Source: Verrucomicrobiota bacterium
GTDB lineage: Bacteria > Verrucomicrobiota > Verrucomicrobiia > Verrucomicrobiales > DEV007
Assembly (NCBI GenBank): GCA_020630835.1
Contig: JAHDIL010000100.1
Coordinates: forward strand, 1-6,603
Reading direction: 5' to 3'
DNA length: 6,603 nt
Position numbers and translations under genes: made by a program. The notes under the pieces were generated by a model, which was not told the origin of the DNA, made no database searches, and saw only the letters and a list, made by a program, of their open reading frames with translations. Positions 1 to 6,225 of this stretch are shown here, piece after piece (the first letter of the stretch is position 1; each line of letters begins with the position of its first letter).

Positions 1-2
1 CC

Positions 3-323
3 CTGATTGGGGGAGCGGTTGGGGCGCGACGGTTATTACCTTTGCCGTTTGCACGCTGGCTGACGTTGACTCGCATCTTGGCTTTCCTGGCTGTGATCAG
101 CCTTTTTTCTATCGGAGCCGTCATGGCTGGGCTGGAGCCTGAACTGACCATTGAAGGGCGCTTTTTGCTGGCTTTGGGGGAAATCTCGTCGAGAGGCGCT
201 GCCGTTTCTTTCTTCAATAGCGATCGCTCTTCTTGCTATTCCAAGTTTTGGAGCTTTGTGGAGCGCGTTCGCTGCTGCGAAACAGGCAGCAGGCCTGACC
301 AAGCACCCGTAACATCGTCGTAG
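3..323 (+). CDS. 3' end of an unrecognised membrane protein, probably frameshifted
   Basis: The frame is open from the left edge, so the start lies outside the window. The visible part has a basic segment (ARRLLPLPFARW) followed by a clear transmembrane helix (LTRILAFLAVISLFSIGAVM). The uninterrupted frame stops at TAG 321-323, but after about position 180 its translation becomes rich in Ser, Cys and Arg and no longer looks like protein. The +1 frame over the same stretch instead gives a basic loop (KSRREALPF) and a second hydrophobic helix (IAIALLAIPSFGALWSAFAA), with G-rich first codon positions, and stops at TAA 310-312. Dropping one G from the G5 run at 176-180 joins the two halves into a smooth reading. 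The native protein therefore probably ended at 312, and this copy is either broken or carries a sequencing error. I do not recognise the family. It sits 10-21 bases before the zinc-binding gene and may belong to the same operon. Confidence 0.5.
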   Translation: MIGGAVGARRLLPLPFARWLTLTRILAFLAVISLFSIGAVMAGLEPELTIEGRFLLALGEISSRGAAVSFFNSDRSSCYSKFWSFVERVRCCETGSRPDQAPVTSS

Positions 324-333
324 GTTCCCCGTT

Positions 334-690
334 ATGCCGATCCAGAATTATTGCTCCGTTTACCCCGATCGCCCGAGTGCGTTTCGGTGCCCTGTCTGTA
401 AGCGATTCTTCTGTGCCGAGTGTGGAACTGAGCACGAGGGTAGATTGATATGCTCGTTTTGCCTTGATGATATCCGAGCAGCGGTTGGCGAGACTCCAAA
501 GAAACAAGGCTCTTCTGAAAAACTGCGATCTATCCTACGGGTCGCATCTTGGTGGTTTGTGGTTTCCCTTCAGCTAGTCTCTTTAATTTTGGTGACATGG
601 TCTATTTGTGCTTTTCTCTTGGATAGGCTTGAAAAGGTGCCTGCTGATTTTCACGACGGCACAGTATGGGAGGAGGGGGTATTTCAGTAG
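334..690 (+). CDS. Zinc-ribbon/B-box-like single-pass membrane protein
   Basis: This encodes 118 residues. The N-terminal 50 carry seven cysteines and one histidine: C7, C19-x2-C22, C27-x2-C30, H34 and C40-x2-C43, in the setting CPVCKRFFCAEC ... TEHEGRLICSFC. This pattern (nutrient-type header followed by paired CxxC) resembles the B-box/zinc-ribbon heads found in front of rhomboid and other bacterial membrane domains, and would bind one or two zinc ions. A single transmembrane helix follows at about residues 72-95 (SWWFVVSLQLVSLILVTWSI). The tail is only about 20 residues, so there is no enzymatic domain. The zinc head is presumably cytoplasmic and could be a protein-protein adaptor. I chose the ATG at 334, although no Shine-Dalgarno sequence precedes it. 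The stop at 688-690 lies in the same frame as the next gene, whose ATG is 15 bases on. The cellular role is unknown; co-occurrence with DUF4129 and DUF4350 genes suggests an envelope-associated complex. Confidence 0.75.
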   Translation: MPIQNYCSVYPDRPSAFRCPVCKRFFCAECGTEHEGRLICSFCLDDIRAAVGETPKKQGSSEKLRSILRVASWWFVVSLQLVSLILVTWSICAFLLDRLEKVPADFHDGTVWEEGVFQ

Positions 691-705
691 CCCGCCTGTA
701 TCGTT

Positions 706-2409
706 ATGGCCCTGTCGTCACGCTCTACATCTGGAAATAGCTCAGCTGTCGATCAGCTGGAACAGTCATTTCACCTCCTACGCCAGGCGCCCGTGCCGGC
801 ATTTCTGTGGTTCTACTCGGGGGCTTTCCCTTTTTGCCTAGTTGTCATTTATGCGGTGGGAGAGGTTACGCGTCCTGAGCGGACCTCCTATGATATGGGT
901 GTGTTAGGCTTTTTGGTGGCTATTGCTTATCTCTGGATGCGATGTGGCCAGAGTGCGTTTTGCCGACGCTTGTGGGTCATCATGCAGGGAGATGATCAAT
1001 CGTTGCCGATAGGGAAACGGCTCCGGCAGGGAGTGGCTATGCTGCTATTGCAGAGCTTCTGGGTCCCGGCGATGGCCTTGGGCACTATCCTAGTCTTCCC
1101 GGCGGGGTGGGTGGTGAGCATGTTTCAATCGGCGCAGGCGCTCTGTTTCACTTGTGATCTTGGCAAAGCTCCCGTTTTTAGCCTGATCGGGAAAAGCTTT
1201 CGCAGCGCCAATTACTCTTGGTTGGGAATGCACGGTGCGCTGGGAGTGATGACTGTTATTACATTTTTCGCCTTTCTGAATCTCATTATGCTGATTGCCT
1301 ATGTCCCGAATCTGCTGCAATCCTGGTTTGCCTGGTCGACCTTCTTTACGGAGAATCCCGTGAAATCGCTTTTGGGCACTGCCACTCTGACTTCTCTAGG
1401 TTTGTTGTGTTACCTAGTGGTTGCGCCGTTTTCTGCGGCGTTTTTTACGTATCGCGCTTTTCAGGCCGAGGCGCAGTCCTCTGGTGCGGATCTTTCAGCT
1501 AGGCTTAATCAGGTGACTCGGAGTCGAGCCTCTGGCGAGAGTTCCCCGTCGTCACTCAGGCGGACGAAAGTTTCGCTCTCGGCTCTGTTTCTCGCTTTCG
1601 GGGGGCTCTTCCTCTTTGCCGAAGCTCATGCGGCCCCTGGGGAGGTAGAAAATCTCAAGCGTGTGATTCAGGAAGTGGGGCAGTCCTCCAAGTATGATTG
1701 GAATACCGAATCGGATCTTAAGGGCGCGAATGAAGAAAGAGAGAAAGGCTGGTTCGCCGAGCAGCTAGAGGGCATGGTCGACTTTCTCGGTCGAGTCAGG
1801 GAAACGGTAAGGCAGTTTTTCAGAGATTTATTCGATCGGCAGCCGAACCCAGCGCCGCGGTCCGAGCCTAGGAGCTTTGATGGATCCGGATTACTGACAC
1901 TCTTTCGTGTTATTGTGATTGTCGTGGCTGTCGGGCTGGTCGCCTGGATTATTTTCCTCATCGTAGAGAAGCTTCGTGAAACTCCGGCAGAAGCGAGTGA
2001 CAGCGATATAGAAGTAGACACGATAGATCTAGAGAGTGAGGACTTGCTGGCCACCGACCTAAGCGAGAAGGAGTGGGTGGAACTTGCTCACGAAAAAACG
2101 GGAGAAGGAGACCCGAGGCTGGCGATGAGAGCCTTGTTTCTAGCGAGTCTAGCAAGCTTAAATGAAAAAGGTCTGTTACTCATTAAGAAGGAGAAGTCCA
2201 ATCGAGACTATCGACATGAGCTCCGGAGGAAAGCCCATCGATCTGGTGTTTCCGTGCTAGATTTTGCTGGGCTTGTTCGTCATTTTGAAGATGTCTGGTA
2301 TGGCTCCCATGAAGCCGATAGCGACAGCCTTGCCGCCATGCAATTGACTCATCGTAAGTTATTCGAAAGAGTCCCTGAGGATAGGCATCACCCGGGAGAA
2401 CGTGCATGA
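706..2409 (+). CDS. Multi-pass membrane protein with C-terminal DUF4129 domain
   Basis: This encodes 567 residues in two halves. The N-terminal half (about 1-250) is an integral membrane region with hydrophobic helices near 33-52, 62-79, 110-138 (perhaps two), 172-200 and 222-248. A polar linker rich in Ser and Arg (255-287) follows. Residues 288-310 then look like a signal peptide or signal anchor: two Arg, Lys, a hydrophobic core and AHA-A. A mostly hydrophilic stretch (311-393) leads to another helix (395-420), an acidic linker, and a C-terminal DUF4129 domain at about 458-548. The DUF4129 call rests on LAMRALFLASLASLNEKGLL, KSNRDYRHELRRK and FEDVWYGS, which match the family pattern as I know it. 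DUF4129 has no established biochemical activity; it commonly occurs near MoxR ATPase, DUF58 and DUF4350 genes. The ATG at 706 has no good Shine-Dalgarno sequence, and the GGAGGAGGGGG purine tract lies about 30 bases too far upstream. The architecture suggests fusion of a multi-pass membrane protein with a classical DUF4129 protein that still carries its own signal sequence. Confidence 0.85.
   Translation: MALSSRSTSGNSSAVDQLEQSFHLLRQAPVPAFLWFYSGAFPFCLVVIYAVGEVTRPERTSYDMGVLGFLVAIAYLWMRCGQSAFCRRLWVIMQGDDQSLPIGKRLRQGVAMLLLQSFWVPAMALGTILVFPAGWVVSMFQSAQALCFTCDLGKAPVFSLIGKSFRSANYSWLGMHGALGVMTVITFFAFLNLIMLIAYVPNLLQSWFAWSTFFTENPVKSLLGTATLTSLGLLCYLVVAPFSAAFFTYRAFQAEAQSSGADLSARLNQVTRSRASGESSPSSLRRTKVSLSALFLAFGGLFLFAEAHAAPGEVENLKRVIQEVGQSSKYDWNTESDLKGANEEREKGWFAEQLEGMVDFLGRVRETVRQFFRDLFDRQPNPAPRSEPRSFDGSGLLTLFRVIVIVVAVGLVAWIIFLIVEKLRETPAEASDSDIEVDTIDLESEDLLATDLSEKEWVELAHEKTGEGDPRLAMRALFLASLASLNEKGLLLIKKEKSNRDYRHELRRKAHRSGVSVLDFAGLVRHFEDVWYGSHEADSDSLAAMQLTHRKLFERVPEDRHHPGERA
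2394..2398 (+). promoter_or_regulatory. Shine-Dalgarno sequence for the DUF4350 gene
   Basis: GGGAG lies 7 bases before the ATG at 2406, inside the last codons of the DUF4129 gene. It fixes the start of the DUF4350 protein. Together with the 4-base ATGA overlap it points to coupled translation of the two proteins. Confidence 0.6.
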
Positions 2410-3827
2410 GAACTCTAGCTCCTATTAGATGGGTCGTGCTCATCGTCCTCATAATTGGCTTCCTCGTCAGCGTTTACACTATTCTGGACGATCGTATCTC
2501 AGGTAGTGAGTTGTTTCCCGTGTATTCGAGTAAGAGGAGTGACCCTCTAGGGGTAAGTTTGTTCCGAGAGTCTCTGTCGGAGTGGCCTGCTATTGACTCC
2601 GTCAAGGAAAGCCGTTCGCCGACCACGCGCTTGGAGGAGTTCGGAAAAGAAACTGCCTTTCTTCGCTTGGGAATGACCTCTGAGCAGCTGAAGGCCGAGC
2701 GCTACGAGCTGGATAGTGATTTTCTCAGAGACATCGCAGCCGGCGGTAGAGTTGTGATCTCCGTGACTGACAAAGTGAGACGGACGGTTAGAACTGATTA
2801 CTACTCGGATTGGTCTGCCCGCCGCGACGAATTGCGTGAAGAGTGGAAGGAGTTACAAAAAGAAAAGGAAACCGAGGGCAGTGAGGGGAAAGAAACTGAT
2901 GAATGGGAAGAGTGGGTGGATTTTTTAGAGGAGCATCGAGTTTCTTATGAAGCGGAGAGGCGGTTAGAGCAAGGCCCAACCCTGCTGGAGCTCTTTGAGC
3001 TATCCGTCAAAAAGGTTGAGGGTGAGTTGCCTGCAAAAGGCTACCCTCTGTTCGACTGCCAAAGTGAGTCAACGATAAACCTCGACCGACGCTGGAAGTC
3101 GCGCCTTATATTTGAGCGTGCTAGTGATGATTCTCTACTCAAGTCGCTGCAAAAATTAGGCACTGACCTGCCAGAGGAAACCTCTCACGCCCTTATCGCG
3201 CAACGGGTCAAGCTGCGTTCACTCTTTGGTGAAGAACCAACCTTGAAAAACCATTATGAAACAGATCAGGGAAAGGTCGTCGTGTCTGGAGCCGTTGGGG
3301 ATGGTGAGGTGTGGTTTGTCAGTGATACCTATCCATTCAGTAATGAATCGTTAAAAGAGGAGCCTTTCACTGAACTACTCTTCGCCTCCTTGGATGGAGT
3401 CAACGAGGTCATTTTTGATGAGCGCATCCACGGAGCTAAGGAGGCTGGAGGGTTCATGCATGTGATGGTCGCGTATCGCCTTCATGGTATCTTTTGGGGG
3501 CTGGCCTGTGTAGCACTCATTTGGGTTTGGCGCGCCAGTTCGTCCCTGCTGCCACCTCAGGGGATGGATGGGGTAACGGATGGTGTGATGATGGGAGAGG
3601 ATACCGCATCAGGCATGCAGTCCCTTCTTCGGAGTGGTGTTCCTCGCCAGAAATTGGCAGCTACTCTGTTTTCGTGTTGGGAAGAGTCACAGCGCATACC
3701 GCTTTCTGAGACGAGAAAGGAGAAGGTGGATGCCGCACTGAGGAAGCTTGCTGACGGTTCAGGGAGGGCTGGACGGGACATCGTCGCGGTTATGGAAGAG
3801 CTCCGGTGCATCCTCCGAAGCCGTTGA
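2406..3827 (+). CDS. DUF4350 domain membrane-anchored protein
   Basis: This encodes 473 residues. An N-terminal transmembrane anchor (about 8-26) is followed by the DUF4350 region, recognised from FPVYSSKRSDPLGVSLFRES (about 37-56, matching the family's YSS-x-R-x-x-P-x-G pattern), the hydrophobic strand GRVVISV and, later, GKVVVSG, VWFVSD and FDERIHG (about 337-343, equivalent to the FDE-x-x-HG motif in relatives). A second helix at about 356-376 returns the chain to the membrane, so the large middle part is predicted to be extracytoplasmic and the last 95 residues cytoplasmic and helical. Residues about 130-190 form a very charged Glu/Lys-rich stretch, probably a coiled-coil insertion. The ATG overlaps the upstream stop (ATGA). 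DUF4350 is of unknown biochemical function and usually travels with DUF4129, MoxR-type ATPase and DUF58 genes; the last two are not seen downstream here. Family assignment is from motif recall and was not searched. Confidence 0.8.
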   Translation: MRTLAPIRWVVLIVLIIGFLVSVYTILDDRISGSELFPVYSSKRSDPLGVSLFRESLSEWPAIDSVKESRSPTTRLEEFGKETAFLRLGMTSEQLKAERYELDSDFLRDIAAGGRVVISVTDKVRRTVRTDYYSDWSARRDELREEWKELQKEKETEGSEGKETDEWEEWVDFLEEHRVSYEAERRLEQGPTLLELFELSVKKVEGELPAKGYPLFDCQSESTINLDRRWKSRLIFERASDDSLLKSLQKLGTDLPEETSHALIAQRVKLRSLFGEEPTLKNHYETDQGKVVVSGAVGDGEVWFVSDTYPFSNESLKEEPFTELLFASLDGVNEVIFDERIHGAKEAGGFMHVMVAYRLHGIFWGLACVALIWVWRASSSLLPPQGMDGVTDGVMMGEDTASGMQSLLRSGVPRQKLAATLFSCWEESQRIPLSETRKEKVDAALRKLADGSGRAGRDIVAVMEELRCILRSR

Positions 3828-3859
3828 CAGACTCTTAGTTTCGGACGAGAGAGATGGAG

Positions 3860-3991
3860 ATGAAATTGCGTATCTTTCTTCTTTCCCTTACCTTGCTGAT
3901 CGCCGGGCTGCAGTGCAGCTGTGGCTTGGTCAATCATCAGATTTATCGGGCCAAGGGACTGTTGCACTCGGCTGTGCGAACTGTTCTTTAA
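3860..3991 (+). CDS. Small secreted or lipoprotein-like peptide, 43 aa
   Basis: This short gene fills most of the gap between the DUF4350 and plsC genes. Its product starts with a basic tip (MKLR), a hydrophobic core (IFLLSLTLLIAGL) and a Cys-Ser-Cys-Gly segment (C19, C21), then about 20 polar-to-amphipathic residues ending RAKGLLHSAVRTVL. This is the layout of a very small lipoprotein. The lipobox is imperfect: for either cysteine the -3 and -1 residues do not fully match L-x-[GAS]-C, so plain signal-peptidase cleavage or retention as an anchor is also possible. A purine tract (GAGAGAG, 3847-3853) sits 6 bases before the ATG at 3860. An in-frame ATG at 3854 would add Met-Glu but abuts that tract, so I prefer 3860. 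The gene lies 32 bases after the DUF4350 stop and 22 before plsC. No family is recognised. Confidence 0.6.
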   Translation: MKLRIFLLSLTLLIAGLQCSCGLVNHQIYRAKGLLHSAVRTVL

Positions 3992-4013
3992 AAAGCTATA
4001 CGGCTGAGATCAC

Positions 4014-4673
4014 ATGGGACTTTGGTATCGGGTAGGGAGTTTCGGTAGCCTGTGTTTTGGCAAGTTGCGTTTTAAGTTGCGGCCACAAAACAGAGACGTC
4101 CTCGATCAGTTTCCTAAACTGATTTCGGAGGAGCGGGGCATCCTTTTTGCCGCCAATCATGTAAGCTTTCTCGATCCTCCGATGATCGGTAGTCTTATGC
4201 CGCGACCGATTTACTATTTCGCGCGGAAAACTCTCTTTGAATCAAAACTGGGAGGCTTTCTGTTGCCTCGCCTCAACGCCATTCCTGTAAATCAGGAAAA
4301 ACCCGAATTGTCGTCTATGAAACGGGTTATCCAACTGCTCAAGGGAAAGGATTCGGTCCTCATTTTCCCCGAGGGGGAGCGATCGGAGGATGGCATAATG
4401 CGAAAGACTGGCGAGCAGGGTGTGGGGATGATCGTGGCTAAGTCAGGAGCTACGGTGGTGCCAGTGAGAATTTTCGGAGCTGAAAAGGCCTTCCCCCGCG
4501 GAGCTAAGAAGATGAAAAATCATCCGATCAGCGTCGTTTTTGGAGAGCCTGTCCGCTTTGATGAACTGATATCGGATCGTGAAATCGATGCGAAAACGCG
4601 CTACCAGGCCATTGCCAACCAGATAATGGGAGCCATCGCTGAGATCACGCTGCGCGACAGCCGGGGGGAGTAA
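4014..4673 (+). CDS. plsC: 1-acyl-sn-glycerol-3-phosphate acyltransferase family protein (PlsC-like)
   Basis: This encodes 219 residues, close to the usual length of bacterial PlsC-type enzymes. The family transfers an acyl chain from acyl-ACP or acyl-CoA to lysophosphatidate, giving phosphatidate for phospholipid synthesis at the inner membrane. Visible motifs are catalytic block I N48-H49-x4-D54 (NHVSFLD), a degenerate block II around NAIPVNQE (88-95), block III FPEGERS (118-124), which contacts the glycerol phosphate, and block IV around VVPVRIFG. There is no strong transmembrane helix; membrane association would be peripheral through the basic N-terminus. An in-frame TGA at 4005-4007 leaves the ATG at 4014 as the only sensible start, with no clear Shine-Dalgarno sequence, so it may be coupled to the small peptide gene ending 22 bases upstream. 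Related acyltransferases acting on other acceptors (for example ornithine lipids) share these motifs, so substrate is inferred and the gene name is provisional. Confidence 0.85.
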   Translation: MGLWYRVGSFGSLCFGKLRFKLRPQNRDVLDQFPKLISEERGILFAANHVSFLDPPMIGSLMPRPIYYFARKTLFESKLGGFLLPRLNAIPVNQEKPELSSMKRVIQLLKGKDSVLIFPEGERSEDGIMRKTGEQGVGMIVAKSGATVVPVRIFGAEKAFPRGAKKMKNHPISVVFGEPVRFDELISDREIDAKTRYQAIANQIMGAIAEITLRDSRGE

Positions 4674-4689
4674 AGACGTGGTTGAAAAA

Positions 4690-4696
4690 GGGGGGG
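4690..4696 (+). repeat. Intergenic run of seven G residues
   Basis: A5 is followed directly by G7 in the 104-base gap between plsC and the next plus-strand gene, 81 bases before that gene's start codon. Such runs can slip in length. Whether this one affects expression cannot be judged from a single sequence. Confidence 0.5.
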
Positions 4697-4730
4697 AGTC
4701 AGTTTTGTCATTTCGAATGAACAAATCAGA

Positions 4731-4750
4731 GGAGAGAGATCGCTCTTTTT
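4731..4750 (+). terminator. Weak hairpin with T-rich 3' arm after plsC
   Basis: GGAGAGAG (4731-4738), loop ATCG and CTCTTTTT (4743-4750) can form an 8-bp stem, but three of the pairs are G-T and the T run sits in the arm rather than after it. It could weakly terminate plsC transcripts or shape the leader of the next gene. It is a poor match to a classical intrinsic terminator. Confidence 0.2.
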
Positions 4751-4762
4751 CTTGAACCGAAC

Positions 4763-4767
4763 GGAGG
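4763..4767 (+). promoter_or_regulatory. Shine-Dalgarno sequence for the 143-residue protein
   Basis: GGAGG, a strong anti-16S match, lies 10 bases before the ATG at 4778. It is the best ribosome binding site in the window and decides this start. Confidence 0.65.
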
Positions 4768-4777
4768 CACAAAACGT

Positions 4778-5209
4778 ATGGACGAATCACAAGATAGGCA
4801 GGCCGACCTTGATCAGCTGGAGGCACAGTTAAAAGCGCTGAGCCCTAAGGCTGTCTCTGCAGATGTCATTGATGAGCTTGATTCAGACTACCTGCGTTGC
4901 CGCGATCGCGCTGAGGCGAGAGCCTTTGAGCATCGAAAATCTGTCCGTCGTGTTTTCCCCATTGCAGCCACGACTGTCGGGGTATTTGCGTGCTATCTTT
5001 GGGTGAGCCACCAACCAACGCAAACGATGTCAGAGGGAGGCGACATCGCGGCAGAGGCGCCCAGAGCTGGCGTTGTTGGGGACACGAAACCCCTCTTTTC
5101 AGAAGACGAGCTGCGCGAAATTTTGGCAGAAGAGTTGTCCATAGAGCAGCCTGGATCTGGTGTATCGACCCCGGGCTTTCTGCCTGCTTCTGGGGGACGA
5201 TTCGATTGA
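4778..5209 (+). CDS. Single-pass membrane protein of unknown function, 143 aa
   Basis: The N-terminal 58 residues are hydrophilic and probably cytoplasmic. They include a Leu-patterned stretch (LDQLEAQLKALSPKAVSADV, 11-30) and a basic stop (HRKSVRR, 52-58). One transmembrane helix follows at about 59-77 (VFPIAATTVGVFACYLWV). The remaining 65 residues would be periplasmic, with an acidic segment SEDELREILAEELSIEQP and a Gly/Ser/Pro-rich end. The N-terminal pattern plus one helix reminds me of small Verrucomicrobia membrane proteins encoded beside ECF sigma factors, where an anti-sigma-like role is suspected, but no sigma factor is present here, so this is only a resemblance. The gene is set off from plsC by 104 bases and has its own strong ribosome binding site, suggesting separate control. 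Its stop is 20 bases from the convergent stop of the J-domain gene, with no obvious terminator between. Confidence 0.75.
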   Translation: MDESQDRQADLDQLEAQLKALSPKAVSADVIDELDSDYLRCRDRAEARAFEHRKSVRRVFPIAATTVGVFACYLWVSHQPTQTMSEGGDIAAEAPRAGVVGDTKPLFSEDELREILAEELSIEQPGSGVSTPGFLPASGGRFD

Positions 5210-5229
5210 TTCTTCGTTCTGAGGATCGG

Positions 5230-6165
5230 CTACAACTCTCGTGGACGGAAATCGCTGACTTCTGCTAGCTGCTGCCAGAGTTCTCTCTCCTGAGCAGACA
5301 TAGACTTTGGGTAGAGTATCTCGATTCCGGCATAGGCATCGCCATGGCCGCGCTCTTTTGGCAGAACTAATCCCTTGCCGCGCAGCCTCATCAGCTGACC
5401 ATGTTCCGCCCCCTCAGGCACCTTTATGCGCACAACCCCATGGGGAGTAGTCACTTGGGCAGAGCAACCGAGCACGGCCTCCCAGGGGGTAATGAGGACT
5501 TCACAATAGACATCATGCCCATCTAGACTGAAGAGAGGGTGTTTCTCAACGCGGACGGAGAGAAGCAGGTCTCCTGCTGAGCCACCTTGTAACCCTGGCT
5601 GGCCAAGGCCTGAGCAACGGATTACTTGTCCTTCTAGGGTGCCCTTGGGGATTTTTACGCGAATTGTTTTCGCTGCGCCTCCATCGCGCGCTAAGCGGAT
5701 GTCGCGAGAGCTGCCCTGCATGATTTCATCAATGGTGACAAGGATGTCGGCTTCTAGGTCAGCTCCCTTTCGTGGCCCGCGCGCAGCTGCTTGCCCGAAG
5801 GGATCGCCTGATCGATAGGAGGAAGCGCCTGCTCCGAAGAAGCTCTCGAAAAAGTCGCTGAAACCAGTGCTTCCGCCGAAATCGAATTGCACACCGCCGC
5901 CGCCACGAGAGCGGTGGTAGCCACCTCCGCCCATACCAGCCTGGTTCCAGTTTGCTCCCAGGGTGTCGTATTTGCGTCGTTTCTCCGGATCGCTCAGAAC
6001 TTCGTAAGCCTCGTTTACCTGCTTGAAGGTTTCTTCGGCCTCTGGTTCATCTTTTGCTACATCGGGGTGATACTTTCTAGCAAGTCGTTTGAAAGCTTTT
6101 TTGATTTCGTCCGATGAAGCCAATTTTTCGACCTCGAGAACCTTGTAATAATCCGTGTATTCCAT
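5230..6165 (-). CDS. cbpA: CbpA-like class B J-domain co-chaperone
   Basis: This encodes 311 residues, nearly the same length as E. coli CbpA. It stimulates the ATPase of a DnaK-type Hsp70 and binds unfolded clients; CbpA relatives can also bind curved DNA. The J-domain covers about 4-69 and has the essential HPD at 33-35 within RKYHPDV, and the helix III/IV signature [17 protein letters not shown] Gly/Phe-rich linker follows at about 70-125 ([28 protein letters not shown]). The cysteine-rich zinc domain of DnaJ is absent. Two C-terminal beta domains follow: [25 protein letters not shown] and GDLLLSV at about 165-205, then [17 protein letters not shown] to [10 protein letters not shown] (227-269). 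The end [14 protein letters not shown] resembles the CbpA C-terminus. No cbpM-type modulator is encoded nearby. No Shine-Dalgarno sequence precedes the ATG at 6165, and a promoter-like element sits just upstream. True CbpA versus another class B DnaJ cannot be settled by eye. Confidence 0.92.
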   Translation of the reverse strand: MEYTDYYKVLEVEKLASSDEIKKAFKRLARKYHPDVAKDEPEAEETFKQVNEAYEVLSDPEKRRKYDTLGANWNQAGMGGGGYHRSRGGGGVQFDFGGSTGFSDFFESFFGAGASSYRSGDPFGQAAARGPRKGADLEADILVTIDEIMQGSSRDIRLARDGGAAKTIRVKIPKGTLEGQVIRCSGLGQPGLQGGSAGDLLLSVRVEKHPLFSLDGHDVYCEVLITPWEAVLGCSAQVTTPHGVVRIKVPEGAEHGQLMRLRGKGLVLPKERGHGDAYAGIEILYPKSMSAQERELWQQLAEVSDFRPREL

Positions 6166-6170
6166 GCGGA

Positions 6171-6198
6171 ATCATACGAATAGAAAAGCTGGCGACAA
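6171..6198 (-). promoter_or_regulatory. Candidate sigma-70-type promoter for the J-domain gene
   Basis: Read on the minus strand, TTGTCG (6193-6198; 4 of 6 to the -35 consensus) is followed after 16 bases by TATGAT (6171-6176; 5 of 6 to the -10 consensus). The -10 box ends 5 bases before the start codon, so transcription would begin at or next to the ATG and give a leaderless mRNA, which fits the missing Shine-Dalgarno sequence. Consensus matches of this kind also arise by chance. Confidence 0.3.
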
Positions 6199-6202
6199 CG
6201 CA

Positions 6203-6219
6203 ATTTTCCCGCTGAAAAT
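6203..6219. repeat. Short inverted repeat between the symporter and J-domain genes
   Basis: ATTTTC and GAAAAT form a perfect 6-bp AT-rich inverted repeat with a 5-base spacer, 7 bases past the symporter stop codon and just upstream of the candidate -35 box. It lacks a T tail and strong GC pairs, so termination would be weak. It could equally be an operator or chance. Confidence 0.25.
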
Positions 6220-6225
6220 CTAGTA

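Noticed and set aside
218..225. GCGATCGC palindrome, seen again near 4903, as in HIP1-type repeats.
   Set aside because: Only two copies in 6.6 kb, both inside probable coding sequence; no evidence of a repeated element.
1668..2054. A 128-codon minus-strand frame inside the DUF4129 gene.
   Set aside because: It is a Ser/Thr-rich low-complexity shadow of the coding strand with no ribosome binding site or domain.
3824..3829. Perfect TTGACA at the DUF4350 stop codon, a possible promoter for the small peptide and plsC.
   Set aside because: No -10-like hexamer occurs 15-19 bases downstream (that stretch reads GACGAGAGAGA), so the match is probably chance.
3557..3967. A 136-codon minus-strand frame opposite the DUF4350 3' end.
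   Set aside because: It is antisense to strongly coding sequence, rich in Ser and Arg, with no recognisable domain.
3748..4035. A 95-codon plus-strand frame spanning the end of the DUF4350 gene and the gap before plsC.
   Set aside because: Its first part is an out-of-frame reading of DUF4350 and the rest is an out-of-frame reading of the better supported small peptide; it has no signal peptide or domain.
5210..5229. Possible bidirectional terminator between the convergent stops.
   Set aside because: The 20 bases between the stops contain no stem with useful pairing and no T or A run on the correct side.
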